This document shows, piece by piece, positions 8,925 through 18,563 of a stretch of DNA of 27,531 nt. The DNA is taken from NCBI GenBank assembly GCA_903772945.1, contig CAICTM010001531.1, forward strand, positions 1-27,531, written 5' to 3'. The translations under genes and the position numbers were made by a program. Each line of letters opens with the position of its first letter. The stretch's first letter is position 1. The stretch is from Seminavis robusta. Taxonomy: Eukaryota > Bacillariophyta > Bacillariophyceae > Naviculales > Naviculaceae. The notes below the pieces were generated by a model. The model searched no databases. It worked only from the letters and a program-made list of their open reading frames with translations, and had not been told where the DNA came from.

Positions 8925-9253
8925 CTACTATCGCAAAGCAGAACCTGCAACTAACCGACAAATCCTTCTGCTGTAGCTGACGCTCTTGAGCTTTGGCAGT
9001 GGCGCAGGGAAGATTCCAGAAACACATGAAAGAACATTTATTTGAAGCCAATTCACGCATTTCCTTGGCTATTTGCTCCTACCGGTTTGTTACTTTCATG
9101 GCCACTTCTTCTTCATTTCTGCTACTAGGAAGTTCACTTTATTTGTTCCTGTATGCATCACTTGCTGTGTCCTTGCTAGGAAATCCACCAAAAAGCGCCT
9201 AAACTATATTTACAACGAACTATAACTATTTGAGTAGAATGATCTATGCACAA
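8925..9253. other. Convergent intergenic region
   Basis: This 329-bp stretch lies between the F-box-like stop and the release-factor stop. It should hold both 3' UTRs. It is AT-rich towards the right. No gene or repeat is seen. Confidence 0.4.
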
Positions 9254-10096
9254 TCACCAATCTCGTGAGGAGACAGACTTTCGACTCTCCTTGACGTTAC
9301 TTCTCCGTCGTTTGTTTTCCACGTTTCTCGCCTTGGCGGCTCGACTAATCCCCGTTCTCATCTTTCGTTCTTTGGGTCGTTCCCACGCCTCCAAAATCAT
9401 GGTTTGCAATTTGCTGACGGCTGTTTTTCGATTCTTTTCTTGTGTCCGATGCTCCTGTGCTTGAAGAGATAAAAATCCCTTTTTGTTGATTCTGGATCGT
9501 TGTTGCTGATAGAGTCGTTCTCGCACTTCCAAGGGCAACCAGTCTGCCTCGAGCACTTCGAATCTCAATTCTACCTTGGTATTGACCTTGTTGACATTTT
9601 GGCCACCGGCGCCGGAGGATTTTGTGAAAGACAGGTCAATCTTTTCCACGGGAATTTCAATGGACTTTGGAACTTGCCAATTGTCGTTGTTGTTGTTGTT
9701 GTAGGAAGAGAATTGTCGTTTTCCATTCGCGTCATAACTGCCAGCGGTTTTGTTGGGGTATCTTGGTTTGTTGTAGCTTTCATTACTGTTGCTGCTGAAT
9801 GTTCTCTCATTGTTGCTGCCGTTTCTGACATTATTGTTGTTGTTGTTGTTGTTAGTATTGGAAGCCTGCAATCTGGACCATGATAAGGAAGAAGACGAAC
9901 AGGGTCTCCTCTGTCCTGTGGACTGCCACGTTGCAATCGAATGATCTATGGATTGCGGTAGAAAATCATTCCTTTCGCTGATTCTGGTAAGCGGACGCAC
10001 AAAGGCCGTCTTTACTGTAAAACTACTGATCAGTCGAGCGGTTGTTGTCATGGTCGTCACAAACAATAAAAGGGAGCAGTGTTGGGACCTCATCAT
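9254..10096 (-). CDS. ArfB/ICT1-like peptidyl-tRNA hydrolase (GGQ release-factor domain), probably plastid-targeted
   Basis: With the ATG at 10096 the protein has 280 residues. IEIPVEKIDLSFTKSSGAGGQNVNKVNTKVELRF contains the universal GGQ (164-166) that triggers peptidyl-tRNA hydrolysis in class I release factors. No codon-recognition domain is present. The C-terminus is a long basic tail (RPKERKMRTGISRAAKARN and on), as in ArfB/ICT1, which rescue stalled ribosomes by placing the tail in the mRNA channel. The N-terminus (MMRSQHCSLLLFVTTMTTTA...) looks like a signal peptide followed by VKTAFVRP, an ASAFAP-like site, so plastid import is likely; mitochondrial targeting is possible. An upstream in-frame ATG at 10231 would add 45 residues and hide the signal peptide. 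A long Asn/Ser-rich linker, coded partly by (TTG)n tracts, separates the targeting region from the catalytic domain. Confidence 0.85.
   Translation of the reverse strand: MMRSQHCSLLLFVTTMTTTARLISSFTVKTAFVRPLTRISERNDFLPQSIDHSIATWQSTGQRRPCSSSSLSWSRLQASNTNNNNNNNNVRNGSNNERTFSSNSNESYNKPRYPNKTAGSYDANGKRQFSSYNNNNNDNWQVPKSIEIPVEKIDLSFTKSSGAGGQNVNKVNTKVELRFEVLEADWLPLEVRERLYQQQRSRINKKGFLSLQAQEHRTQEKNRKTAVSKLQTMILEAWERPKERKMRTGISRAAKARNVENKRRRSNVKESRKSVSSRDW
9835..9861. repeat. (TTG)n microsatellite coding poly-Asn in the release factor
   Basis: About eight TTG/GTT units on the plus strand are read as Asn codons on the minus strand. A second, shorter copy lies near 9681-9702. Both fall in the linker before the GGQ domain. 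Confidence 0.75.
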
Positions 10097-10519
10097 TGTC
10101 TCTGGTTGCAAATAATTGTGGCTGTGGTTGTCGAGATTTTGGTGTGAAGTGAAGAGTGTCGTGACGTGGCGGGGGAGAATTAGCAGGAGCGAGTGAACTC
10201 GAGCCCTAACCTCGCTGGTTGTGAAAGTCATCCTCCCCTCGACCTCGACCGGAAAGCCAGACCAAAGACATCAAGACCACAACACCTTTCCAAGCCAGGT
10301 CCTCTACGGAAGTAAGCCAAAAGCTTGCTAGCTAGCACTTGCCAGTGTATTGCATGGTTAGGTGCCACAATAAGACTACATCTACCATACATTTCCTAGC
10401 GGAAGTCCCCTTTAGAAGCTAACAAGAAGCAAGGAGGAGGAAAGAAGTAACTTTGGTATAAATTGGGCCAGACCACAGATTTCTCATTATTGCGAGAAAA
10501 GTACAGTACCAATAAAGAA
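10097..10519. promoter_or_regulatory. Bidirectional promoter region, release factor / sulfotransferase
   Basis: This 423-bp stretch separates the divergent starts at 10096 (-) and 10520 (+). It includes GTGACGTGGCGG (near 10157), a possible bZIP/G-box-like site, and a GCTAGCTAGC run near 10327-10337. The inner boundary would move to 10232 if the upstream ATG of the release factor is used. Confidence 0.35.
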
Positions 10520-12929
10520 ATGCCCGATCGAATGGACAGCGATGCCGGGGTCAAGAAACGACTACCCAACAAGAATCTCTCCTTTACTGGATACAGCACC
10601 GAGGAGAGCAACACGGGTGACAGAAACAACAATAAGGGCAAAAAGCGAGCGGGAAAACGTTCCGATGCCGATGGCAGCAAAGGAGACGTTGGCAAGGCAT
10701 CGGTGATTTGGATGGTCCTCGTCATTGGGTTAATCTTTTGTTTGATGGATGCCATGTACATTGCCCGGGTCTTGGATCGACCGGGAAATGCCGCCGATAA
10801 CGAATCCATGGATCTCATGTCGGCCGAACGAATTTTGGAAGAATTAAAGAAACAACAAAAACCCCAACCACAGGTCTTTAGCAGTCATTACAGCAGCAGC
10901 AGATTGGGGTCCGAGATGACCGACGCATTGATGAAACAACAGCTCCAAATGAGAGCGCAACAACAAGCGGACAAGTTCGATGGTGTGACACCCCAAATGG
11001 TTGAAGTAGTAGATCAAAACTCACAGCAGCAACAGCAAAAAGAACAAAAGGGAGGATGGTTCAGTGCCCTCCGCAATGCCGCCCGTCGACAACGATTGAC
11101 ACCCGAACAACAGGCCGAACGTAAACGAAAACGACAAGAAGAAGAAAAAGAAGCCGAAGGAAAACGCATCAAAATGATCAAAATGGCAGCACTCGAAGCC
11201 ATGAAGGCCGAACACGGCGGAAAACTGCCGGATGATATGATTGACAAGGCACTCGAAAATGACGAAGCCTTCAAACCACGACCCATGGAATACTACAAAG
11301 ATCAGGCCATGATGGATGGCAAGAAACAGATTCTAGACCTCTTCATTGATGCTGGACTCAAGAATATGGACGATTCCACCTACAAAGTATTGCCCAGTTG
11401 GGAGGACGTTAGCACACTGTATGGAGAGGAACCACGTATTATTGGTTTGGAACAATGCAAAACATTCCTAGCAAAGGGAAATCCTTGGGATCACTTTGTT
11501 TCCACAGCCGGGTAAGTAGGCAAAAACAGGCATCCAGTGAGAATGCCTTCATTCCGTGTTTCTCAACAATGTGCATCACAACAACAACAATTTTCTACAA
11601 ACAAACAAACAAACAAACAAACAAACAACAGTACCTTTAATTCTGGAACCAATCTCATGGCAGAAATGCTCATTCACAATTGTCACATGGAAGAACGCAT
11701 GAAAAAACTTGGAGCACAAAACAGAGGGATCCGATGGCAAGTGCCCTGGGGGAAACATACTCCTCCCGGAGACGAAGAGTACCGAGTGGAACACAAATCC
11801 ATGAAGGACAAAAATGTCGATGCCAACATGATTCTACCCGCCGTCACTGGTAAGCAACAAGAAGATGATACCCGTCCTTCAATTCGCATTCAATTAGCAT
11901 TGATAACTTTATTCTCATCCCTCGTTTGACTCTTTGTCATGTCGCATTATTCAATTTTTAAACACAGTCCGCGACCCGTACTACTGGATGCAGTCCATGT
12001 GCAAACATCACTACACGGCCAGTTGGAGGGCCAGCGATCGATGTCCCAACTTGACTCCCTCGGAAGCCGATGTGGCCTCATACCCCATGTTACGCGACAA
12101 GGATTACTATCCACTTTCCGTTCGATACGCCGACTTTCATAGACATCACAAGAGTTTGACAGGTCTGTGGAATGATTGGTACAATGAATACAAGGGTGTG
12201 GAATTCCAACGGCTCTTTGTCCGGTACGAAGATCTGTTGTTCCATCCCAAAAATGTCACCCAAACCGTCTGTCACTGCGCGGGAGGTACCATGAATAAAG
12301 GGAAATTCCAATACGTGGTCGATTCGGCCAAGAAGGGACTTGGTGCCCACGGATCGGTTCGAACGGGGTATATTGATGCCATTATCAAATACGGTCACGA
12401 ACGCAATCGATACAACGGATTTCATCCAGATGATTTGATCTACGCCCGCAAATCACTCGATGTAGACTTGATGAAAGACTTTGGATACAAGTACCACCCC
12501 GAACACTTGGAACAGCATAATGAAAAGAAGGACGAGGGAGAAGGCGACGGTGGCAATGAACACGCGGACGAAATGGAAGTCAAGGTGGAACACAAGGAGG
12601 AACACGAGGAGCCCGAGGTTCCCGACGACAAGGAAGTCCAGGGCGAAGAAAATGCTGAAGAAGCGAAGGAAGCCGACAACAAGGAGGAAGTCGCAGAAGA
12701 GGAAAAGAGTGCTGACGTTGGCGACAAAATTGATGCTGCAGTAGAAAAGGACGCTGGTGAGGCAGAAGAAGATGTGGAGAATGCCGACAATAAGGATGCT
12801 GGTGGTGAAGAAGGTGAGGACAAGGAAGAAGGCGAAGACAAGGAAAATGGCGACAACGAGGATAAGGATGATGAGGATGACAAGAGCGACTCGGAGGAGA
12901 AGAAGGATAGTCAAGAGGAGCGGCGTTGA
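10520..12929 (+). CDS. Type II membrane sulfotransferase-like protein with long acidic C-terminal tail, three exons
   Basis: Exons are 10520-11511, 11632-11849 and 11968-12929, joined in frame to 723 residues. The start is the ATG of MPDRMDSDAG; the open frame extends upstream only through a TTG. Residues 61-83 (SVIWMVLVIGLIFCLMDAMYIA) are a signal anchor after a basic cytoplasmic leader, so the rest should be lumenal (Golgi type). A Gln/Lys/Glu-rich stem follows. Exon joins rebuild both PAPS-binding motifs: AGTFNSGTNLMAEML (5'-phosphosulfate loop, about 330-344) and TVRDPYYWMQS (3'-phosphate loop, about 403-413). The rebuilding of each motif at a splice junction strongly supports the model. 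LFVRYEDLLFHP also fits the family. The last 135 residues are a Glu/Asp/Lys-rich low-complexity tail, unusual for a lumenal enzyme. The acceptor is unknown, perhaps a polysaccharide. Confidence 0.85.
11512..11631 (+). other. Intron 1 of the sulfotransferase gene, with an (AAAC)n 3' end
   Basis: The 120-bp intron starts gtaagt and ends aacaacag. Its 3' third is a run of about seven ACAA/AAAC tetranucleotides (11597-11629) where a pyrimidine tract would normally be. The join rebuilds a conserved enzyme motif, so the intron is real even though its acceptor context is odd. Confidence 0.85.
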
Positions 12930-13194
12930 TCGTAAGCAATGACTATCATTTTCCCTCCGTTGAGGTGCCGCCCTGGTCTCTTGTATACAGCTTCCAACAA
13001 TTTGCAGACCAACTATACTAGTAAATGCACAGATTCATATGAAACTTTGAGGTGTCCTACCGTATTCTAGGTTGTTTGAAAGGCACGCGGAGGGAGGGAT
13101 CTTGGCGCATGTTGATCTAACAGCCCAGCATGAGGCATGAGTTTGGTATATACCACAATGTTCTCTAGTTTGCTCTCGCTAACGCATTACGTCT
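12930..13194. other. Convergent intergenic region
   Basis: These 265 bp hold the 3' flanks of the sulfotransferase (+) and the small plastid protein (-). No gene is seen. Confidence 0.4.
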
Positions 13195-13826
13195 TCACTT
13201 CATTGAGAAGAGCTCTTTGGTTTCTTCTCCAACCGAAAAGTCAAAATGGACGCCGCCACCATTGCGATAGTACTCGGCAACATCATTTGACCATTCTCCA
13301 AAGGTAACACAGTTGTTGCAAACAGGCAACGACCGATTTTGTTCGCATCGGTCTGAGAAACACCAGTGGGCCTACAAGCGATTGCAAAAAGAGTAGAGTT
13401 AGAAGCATTGTTCATACTCAAGGACACCTGGAATGAATCGAATCAGTTGTGGTATCTTACCCTTCGAAGCTCTACTGGAATGGAGAAACACCATATGCAC
13501 ACCAGAAGAGAAAAGGCCAAAATATATTGACCTCGCCCCGTGCCATCAATATCTTGACTATCATCGTAATCACCGTATTTCGCACTGCAAACGATACTTG
13601 TTGGATAGCTGCGAGTTCCCCGGTGAATGTTGGTGACCACTGCATGGTGTCCATGGAATGTACTAGCGGCACCGGTAGGAGTCTGGATTGCTCTTGGAGC
13701 GAGTTGGTTGGGGCTCGAGATGGGCGAGAAGGACGTCACACAATACCCTTGTAAGATCACAGTCAAGATCATTCCAAGGAGGAATGTACTAGCCTTTGGT
13801 AGGGATAAGACGAAGAGAGGCGCCAT
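13195..13826 (-). CDS. Small plastid-targeted single-pass membrane protein (180 aa), two exons
   Basis: Exon 1 is 13826-13461 and exon 2 is 13371-13195, with an 89-bp intron (gtaaga...tgtag). Direct read-through of exon 1 ends within four codons. The frame of exon 2 chosen here gives a coherent sequence (CVTFGEWSNDVAEYYRNGGG, then VHFDFSVGEET) ending at TGA. The N-terminus is a signal peptide (KASTFLLGMILTVILQGYC) followed by VTSFSP, an ASAFAP-like cleavage site with Phe at +1, then a Ser/Thr/Arg-rich transit peptide, so import into the complex plastid is likely. The mature part has GRGQ followed by one membrane helix (YILAFSLLVCIWCFSIPV, about 101-118), RR, and a tail with four Cys (Cx4C and Cx2C). 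I recall similar 'GRGQYILA...FSIP' proteins in algae with red-derived plastids, but no function. Divergent from the LRR gene. Confidence 0.75.
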
Positions 13827-14210
13827 GGTCGGTCTGGTCTGTTGTTATCTCTGCGAGGTGTTGGTTCGACTGTAATAGTGGTGCCAAAATAATAAAGATC
13901 CAAAAGATACTGGTACCTAAAAAGTGTATGACGTCATCATGAAAAAGTGGTTACAATTGACCGCTTGGCTTCTTGAAGAGGAGCGCTCTCTATTTAGAAC
14001 GGAACATACTAGTAGTAATTAGAAGCTTCTTTGTCCACTTTTCAAGGCCTATTTTGCTGGTAACGAAGAAAAATGACCGGCAGCTGCCAGTTTGGTTCTT
14101 CTTTTTCTTCTTCCTTCAGCTTGTTCTTTCGCTTGATGACACACAATAGCATTTGACCTTTTGCCCTGTTAGAGTAGTTTCGGTACTACCAGAAACTATT
14201 GACAGCAACC
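13827..14210. promoter_or_regulatory. Bidirectional promoter region, plastid protein / LRR protein
   Basis: These 384 bp separate two divergent starts. The region includes a perfect TGACGTCA palindrome at 13929-13936, about 100 bp upstream of the plastid-protein ATG and 275 bp upstream of the LRR ATG, and a pyrimidine-rich tract (14098-14130) before the LRR start. Confidence 0.4.
13929..13936. promoter_or_regulatory. CRE-like palindrome TGACGTCA
   Basis: This is a perfect bZIP/CRE site in a divergent promoter, upstream of a nuclear gene for a plastid protein. In diatoms, TGACGT elements are known to mediate CO2/cAMP and light responses of plastid-protein genes. The position is suggestive, not proof. 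Confidence 0.45.
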
Positions 14211-15762
14211 ATGGAGGGAATGATGCAAGCTTTCGGCAACAGCAGCAACAGTATGTTGTCTGCCTGGGGTTTCAAGCCCAAAGAGAGGGAAGACGAAGAA
14301 CTGGAAGAAACCAAGACCGTCAAGACAGTGCAAGAAGTCAATGCCGAGTCCATGCTGGGCAATCTACACAACAATATCAATTTTTTCTTTGACAAGTTGG
14401 AACTCAATGAAGATGTGCTGGGCATTGATTACATTCTGCTATTACGGGCCCTCTGTCACAACACGACAGTTCGCTTTCTCACCATTGGCAGCAGTTTCTT
14501 GGGATCCCTCAACACGGACGAAGAAGTCCGCATTCTGTTGGAGATTGCCGCCAGCATGCCCAAACTGGAAACCTTACGTGTGACGTTTGTACGCGAAATG
14601 GCCATGGAAGCCAAGGTGGTGTCGGACATTATCGGTCGCACCAGCATGCTCAAAGAGTTGCATCTGGTGGATTTGGAACTTCCCGGGGATGACTACGACA
14701 TGGAATCGCTGGGGGAAGTTCTGGAAAAACTCACCAGTCTGAAAAGTTTTTCCATGCTCAACCTTGGTCTGGAAGAAGCGGTAGATGAATCCGATCCAAT
14801 CACACCCGATCACATTGTCAATTCGCTCTCCGGATTGCCCGCATTGGAACATGTGGAAATTACCATGAGAAGAAAGGTGAGAACAATAATTATTTGGTTG
14901 GAATGAACGTATGAACTGTCACAGAAAATTATTGTGCGCTCACTATCGTTATATTTATCCACTTGATGATTTTTATCTTCTTTTCTGCTAGTTCCTTTGG
15001 GAAGGTGATTCTCTGGGCGTCCTCTGTGATTCCTCAACCCTCAAAAGCCTCAAACTCGAAAATATGACTCTATCCATAGCCCAAGTGGCTTCCATTGCAT
15101 CATCCTTGAATGACAACACGACATTGACATCTTTGCAACTACGTCACTGTGGTTTGGATGATGAATGTTGGAGAGCCGTGGCCAGTATCCTCCCCGAAAA
15201 CGGCACTTTGCAGCACTTGGATCTTTCCCAAAACGACAAACTGGATGACGATGGATGCTTTGTCATTGGAAGTTGCTTGGAAGGAAACACGGCAATGAAA
15301 ACACTCAAATTATACAACGACGAAGGATCCGAGGTTACCAGCCGTGGCGTCACGTCATTGTTTCGAATGGTGGAAAAGAACAGTGCCTTGGAGTGCTTGG
15401 AAATGTCCTATACCGCCAGCGATGCCGTCGGATTCAAGTCCGTGGCGGATGCGTTGGTACGGAATTCTTCGTTGAAACGACTCTATGTGGAGAATCATGG
15501 GAAAGCGGTCAGTACCACCGGAGTGGTGGCGATTGCCAGAGCCTTGGAAAGTGGCAATCAAGGACTCGAAGAGATTGCCATTATTTTTGATGGTATTGAC
15601 AATGATGGCGTCTTGGCATTGGCAAAGGCCGTCGAAAAGAATTCCACGTTGAAGCACTTTACGTTTAACCGTGCGGAATACCGACGAGCCTTCAAGCCGG
15701 CTCCTCCGTCGAGTGGCGATGTTGTGCAACGAATGTCATTGATGATGACGACTGACTTGTGA
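14211..15762 (+). CDS. Leucine-rich repeat (RNI-like) protein, two exons
   Basis: Exons are 14211-14876 and 14992-15762, with a 115-bp intron (gtgaga...ctgctag). The join is in phase 0 and gives 478 residues. The start is the ATG of MEGMMQAFGN; the frame is open only four codons further. After an acidic N-terminal segment the protein is built of LRRs of about 28-35 residues, of the ribonuclease-inhibitor/NLR type: for example LTSLQLRHCGLDDECWRAVA, LQHLDLSQNDKLDDDGC and LKRLYVENHGKAVSTTGVVA, with a helix 'ALxxNSSL' between strands. The first exon also has LRR-like units (LETLRVTFVRE; LKELHLVDLELP). No kinase, NACHT or membrane domain is attached, so it is probably a cytosolic binding scaffold. 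Such free-standing LRR proteins are numerous in diatoms and their partners are mostly unknown. Confidence 0.85.
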
Positions 15763-16331
15763 AGTCGTGCAACGAATGAGTGAACGTGTGTATTTATTAT
15801 TGCAGTCAGCCAGCCAACAAAAGCTTTGGATCAATCTACAAAGAGACAAAAAACACACAGAGCTAGACCCTGCCGCATATAGTTGGAAAGAAGCGGCCAC
15901 CTGCTGAAGAGATACTAATAGTGATTGGGAAGGACGGACAGGAGTTTTCGATTCGAAAATTTTCAACTGAGGTTCCTCGTGGCTTCATCAGGAATGAAAA
16001 TATATATTGTGATAGTAGCTAATAACAAACTTGTAACTTCCATAGAATCTGATGCTCTACCAAACCAAAGCTTTATGCGAGTGTGTCCTGTAGTAAGATC
16101 TTCGCGGTGGTAACATTTGCTGAGGACATCATATTTTACACCGTACTGGTGTAATAATAATACTAAGATAGATTTGCTTCTTTAGAAAGCAGATAATATT
16201 CTAATAGGCTTTATCCATACGGTACTTCTTTAAAACAAGTACTCGAGTACCTCCTTCCCAAACGTTCAATACAGCATTCTCATCTGATCTTCCAGCTACA
16301 AAATCATGATGGGCACGGCACGGCTTGCTGT
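15763..16331. other. Convergent intergenic region
   Basis: This 569-bp stretch holds the 3' flanks of the LRR gene (+) and the GPI-like protein (-). It contains a small perfect hairpin, TTACACC-GTACT-GGTGTAA (16136-16154), an AT-rich block after it, and the palindrome GTACTCGAGTAC near 16238-16249. No gene is supported. Confidence 0.4.
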
Positions 16332-16915
16332 CTAAGCAAAGTAAACGGCAAGTCCCATCACAGCCATGAGACTCAACATGAAACCTTGGGCCAAGGCAGC
16401 ACCGGAATCTACGGTAACCTTGCAATCAATACCCACATCCGAGTAAACCTTATTCACGCCCTCAGCGACTTCCTCTTTGGCCTTCTTCAATTCATCTGTA
16501 TCGCACTTTTGAGTCGCACAGTAGGGAATATTCTCTGCTGACACAGTATCGCCACCACAAGTGATAGACTGGGAGTATGTCGAGAAGGTGGCTCCAGTCA
16601 CTGCACACGACAAACAACAACACGAAAAAGAAGAAAGACAGTTAGCTTGAGAGAAGCCAAAAAGGCCGGACACTCAACACATTCCCAAGTAAGTCATCAT
16701 CGCACACACTCACAATTTCCGCAGGTAGTTTCCAAGTTCATGGATGCAGGGAAGTCGGCAAAGTCCACGGAGCATGTGGTGCCAGTGCAGTTGGCAAGGA
16801 ATTTGGTCATCGCAGGACTAAATTCGTCCACTTTGAGAATTAGGCACACCGAATCAGACAACACGGACACAACACTCAGGAGGATCAATGCGGCAATGGA
16901 TCGAAGGGCAGTCAT
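16332..16915 (-). CDS. Small secreted Cys-containing protein with GPI-like C-terminus, two exons
   Basis: Exon 1 is 16915-16714 and exon 2 is 16600-16332, with a 113-bp intron (gtgagt...gtgcag). The join gives 156 residues. The N-terminus is a clear signal peptide (MTALRSIAALILLSVVSVLSDS). The mature part has Cys residues in spaced pairs (LANCTGTTCSVDF; LETTCGNLTG; SITCGG; YCATQKCDTDE), consistent with disulfides, and N-glycosylation sites (NCT, NLT). A short Lys/Glu helix follows (ELKKAKEEVAEGVNKV). The C-terminus is a hydrophobic tail (ALAQGFMLSLMAVMGLAVYFA) after a small-residue stretch (DSGAA), as in GPI-anchored proteins. A cell-surface or cell-wall protein is the best reading, but a single-pass type I protein without cytoplasmic tail would look the same. 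I do not recognise the family. Confidence 0.75.
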
Positions 16916-18563
16916 GGTGAGATGGTTTGCTTTGGAATAAGATACGGTAGAATAGCCAGATGCTTTCAGAGCTTGAAAGAAGTAGAGATTGTGATTGTGT
17001 GACAAAAAGACGCGGTGATGAGGCGGGTTCTGCGAAAAAAATGCAGAGGCAGCAGATGGTGAATAAAAAGCTGATGTCGCTTCTTATTTATTTGAAGGTC
17101 AACGGAGATCTTTTGAAAGTTTGGCACGGATGAGGGAGTTCGCATCTTGAACCAGAACGTTGACCGTCTGTTTCGTTCTTAACAAAACTATATTTATACT
17201 TAGGGATCGTGCAGGGGTTGACTAGGTCTTTATTAAGTACCTAACCAGGGCTTTAAAGAGGGAGCGTGAGCCCGCTAATCCATGGACCGGTACATAACAG
17301 AGCGTGACCGAATGGCTCTTGGAGTATTTGTAGCACTACCGGTACAGTACCTCTACTTGGTGTCAAATACGGTACCGATGTGTTCAGGTCATCAAATTAC
17401 TAACAGCTCAGATGGCTTTAAGAGGAAAGATCCACCATGTTGTGCTTTTGGCGGTTGTGTACTTCTACCTTCACTGCGGGCTGTAGGCAAGGGTGGCGGC
17501 TGTCACCAGAGTAGTCGCCTTCTAAAAAAAAGTCGGTACCTGGTACACTACATCCAACATCTCCGAGTATACCATAGAAGCAAAGGTTGTACATCAAAAA
17601 CTAGCTAGGATGCAAAGCTGGAGGTTTAACTACAGTAAGGTATGCAAACAATACTTTCAGGCGTAGTAGGATGTAACTGACAATTACGTTATGGTACGTT
17701 ACATGTACAGCAGTCTGTACCTCCACAGTAGAGAAAAGCCCAAAGTTGGAAACGTGTGAGAGCACATACTATGCATACATGTTGCCTTCAAGGGAGAGCA
17801 GATGCGGGCTTCACTGTTAGTAAGTTCACAGGGTAGGGCAATCGTATCGTACGGCCCAACAGCTCCAGCTAACCAACGTGTTGCGCTCTCCCAACCGAAA
17901 TGCTCTTGCCTCCGAGGGAAAGAGGGTTCAATCGTGCTCATCAAGACTAAGACGCGATCCAACCAAGTTCACCCCAACCTTCTCCAAAATAATTTACTTA
18001 TGCTTCAATTTTCAACAAATCCGGTTTGTTAGGGGAGTTGAAATTCTGAGATTTAAAAGCTCATTCTGTAATTACGAGAAAAGGACAAATTTGGGTCCAT
18101 TTGGCGCGATGTTAGCACAGAGCATCAAGGAGTGACCGGATTGATGACTGAGGTTCACGGATTTTGCTCTCTGTATTTTTGGATCCTGCAGGTGTCTATC
18201 TTGGCTTGCTTCTCTCTTTCTCATTTCTTTTTCAACGATCGTTGTTGTCATTACCTTGCCAAACGGTTTGCTGTGAAGCACTAGAAACCCATATCCTTTC
18301 CACCAAAGCTAAGGGTATCCAGGTTGCTACCAAGGCTTCTTTTGTTGTTCAGAGCACTTTCGATTTTTGACAATTTGCGAGAAAGTTGTGAAGGTGCGTC
18401 GATTCCAAGAAGTTTCCTCGCGATCACTCCGATTGAAGGGAGAAGCGCTCACATTCTTATCCGACTTGCCTCTTGTGCTGTGCTTTCCTTTTCCTTGCCA
18501 TTTTTAGCAACTCTGCCTTCATCATCCCTCCTTCTGAGCTTCCATTAAGAAAGAACAACCATC
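16916..18563. other. Long intergenic region between divergent genes
   Basis: This 1.65-kb stretch lies upstream of both the GPI-like gene (-) and the first EF-hand gene (+). It has only short open frames with poor composition (for example 17282-17608), many GGTACC/CCGGTAC motifs around 17280-17390 and 17530-17550, and GTAC-rich tracts around 17690-17720. The last ~350 bp before 18564 are pyrimidine-rich and probably the promoter and 5' UTR of the EF-hand gene. I found no tRNA or other RNA gene. Confidence 0.45.

Noticed and set aside
12440..12914. Minus-strand Ser-rich and Leu/Val-rich open frames
   Set aside because: They are shadows of the Glu/Asp/Lys-coding tail of the sulfotransferase; low complexity, no other support.
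13200..13427. Minus-strand ORF of 75 codons starting MSLSMNNASN
   Set aside because: It overlaps exon 2 of the plastid protein in another frame; splicing from a good donor to a good acceptor gives a more protein-like tail.
17282..17608. Plus-strand ORF of 108 codons in the long intergenic region
   Set aside because: Composition and GTAC-rich repeats look non-coding; no motif, signal or splice support.
17918..17940. tRNA T-loop-like GGTTCAATC
   Set aside because: No T-stem pairing and no matching acceptor or anticodon arms around it.
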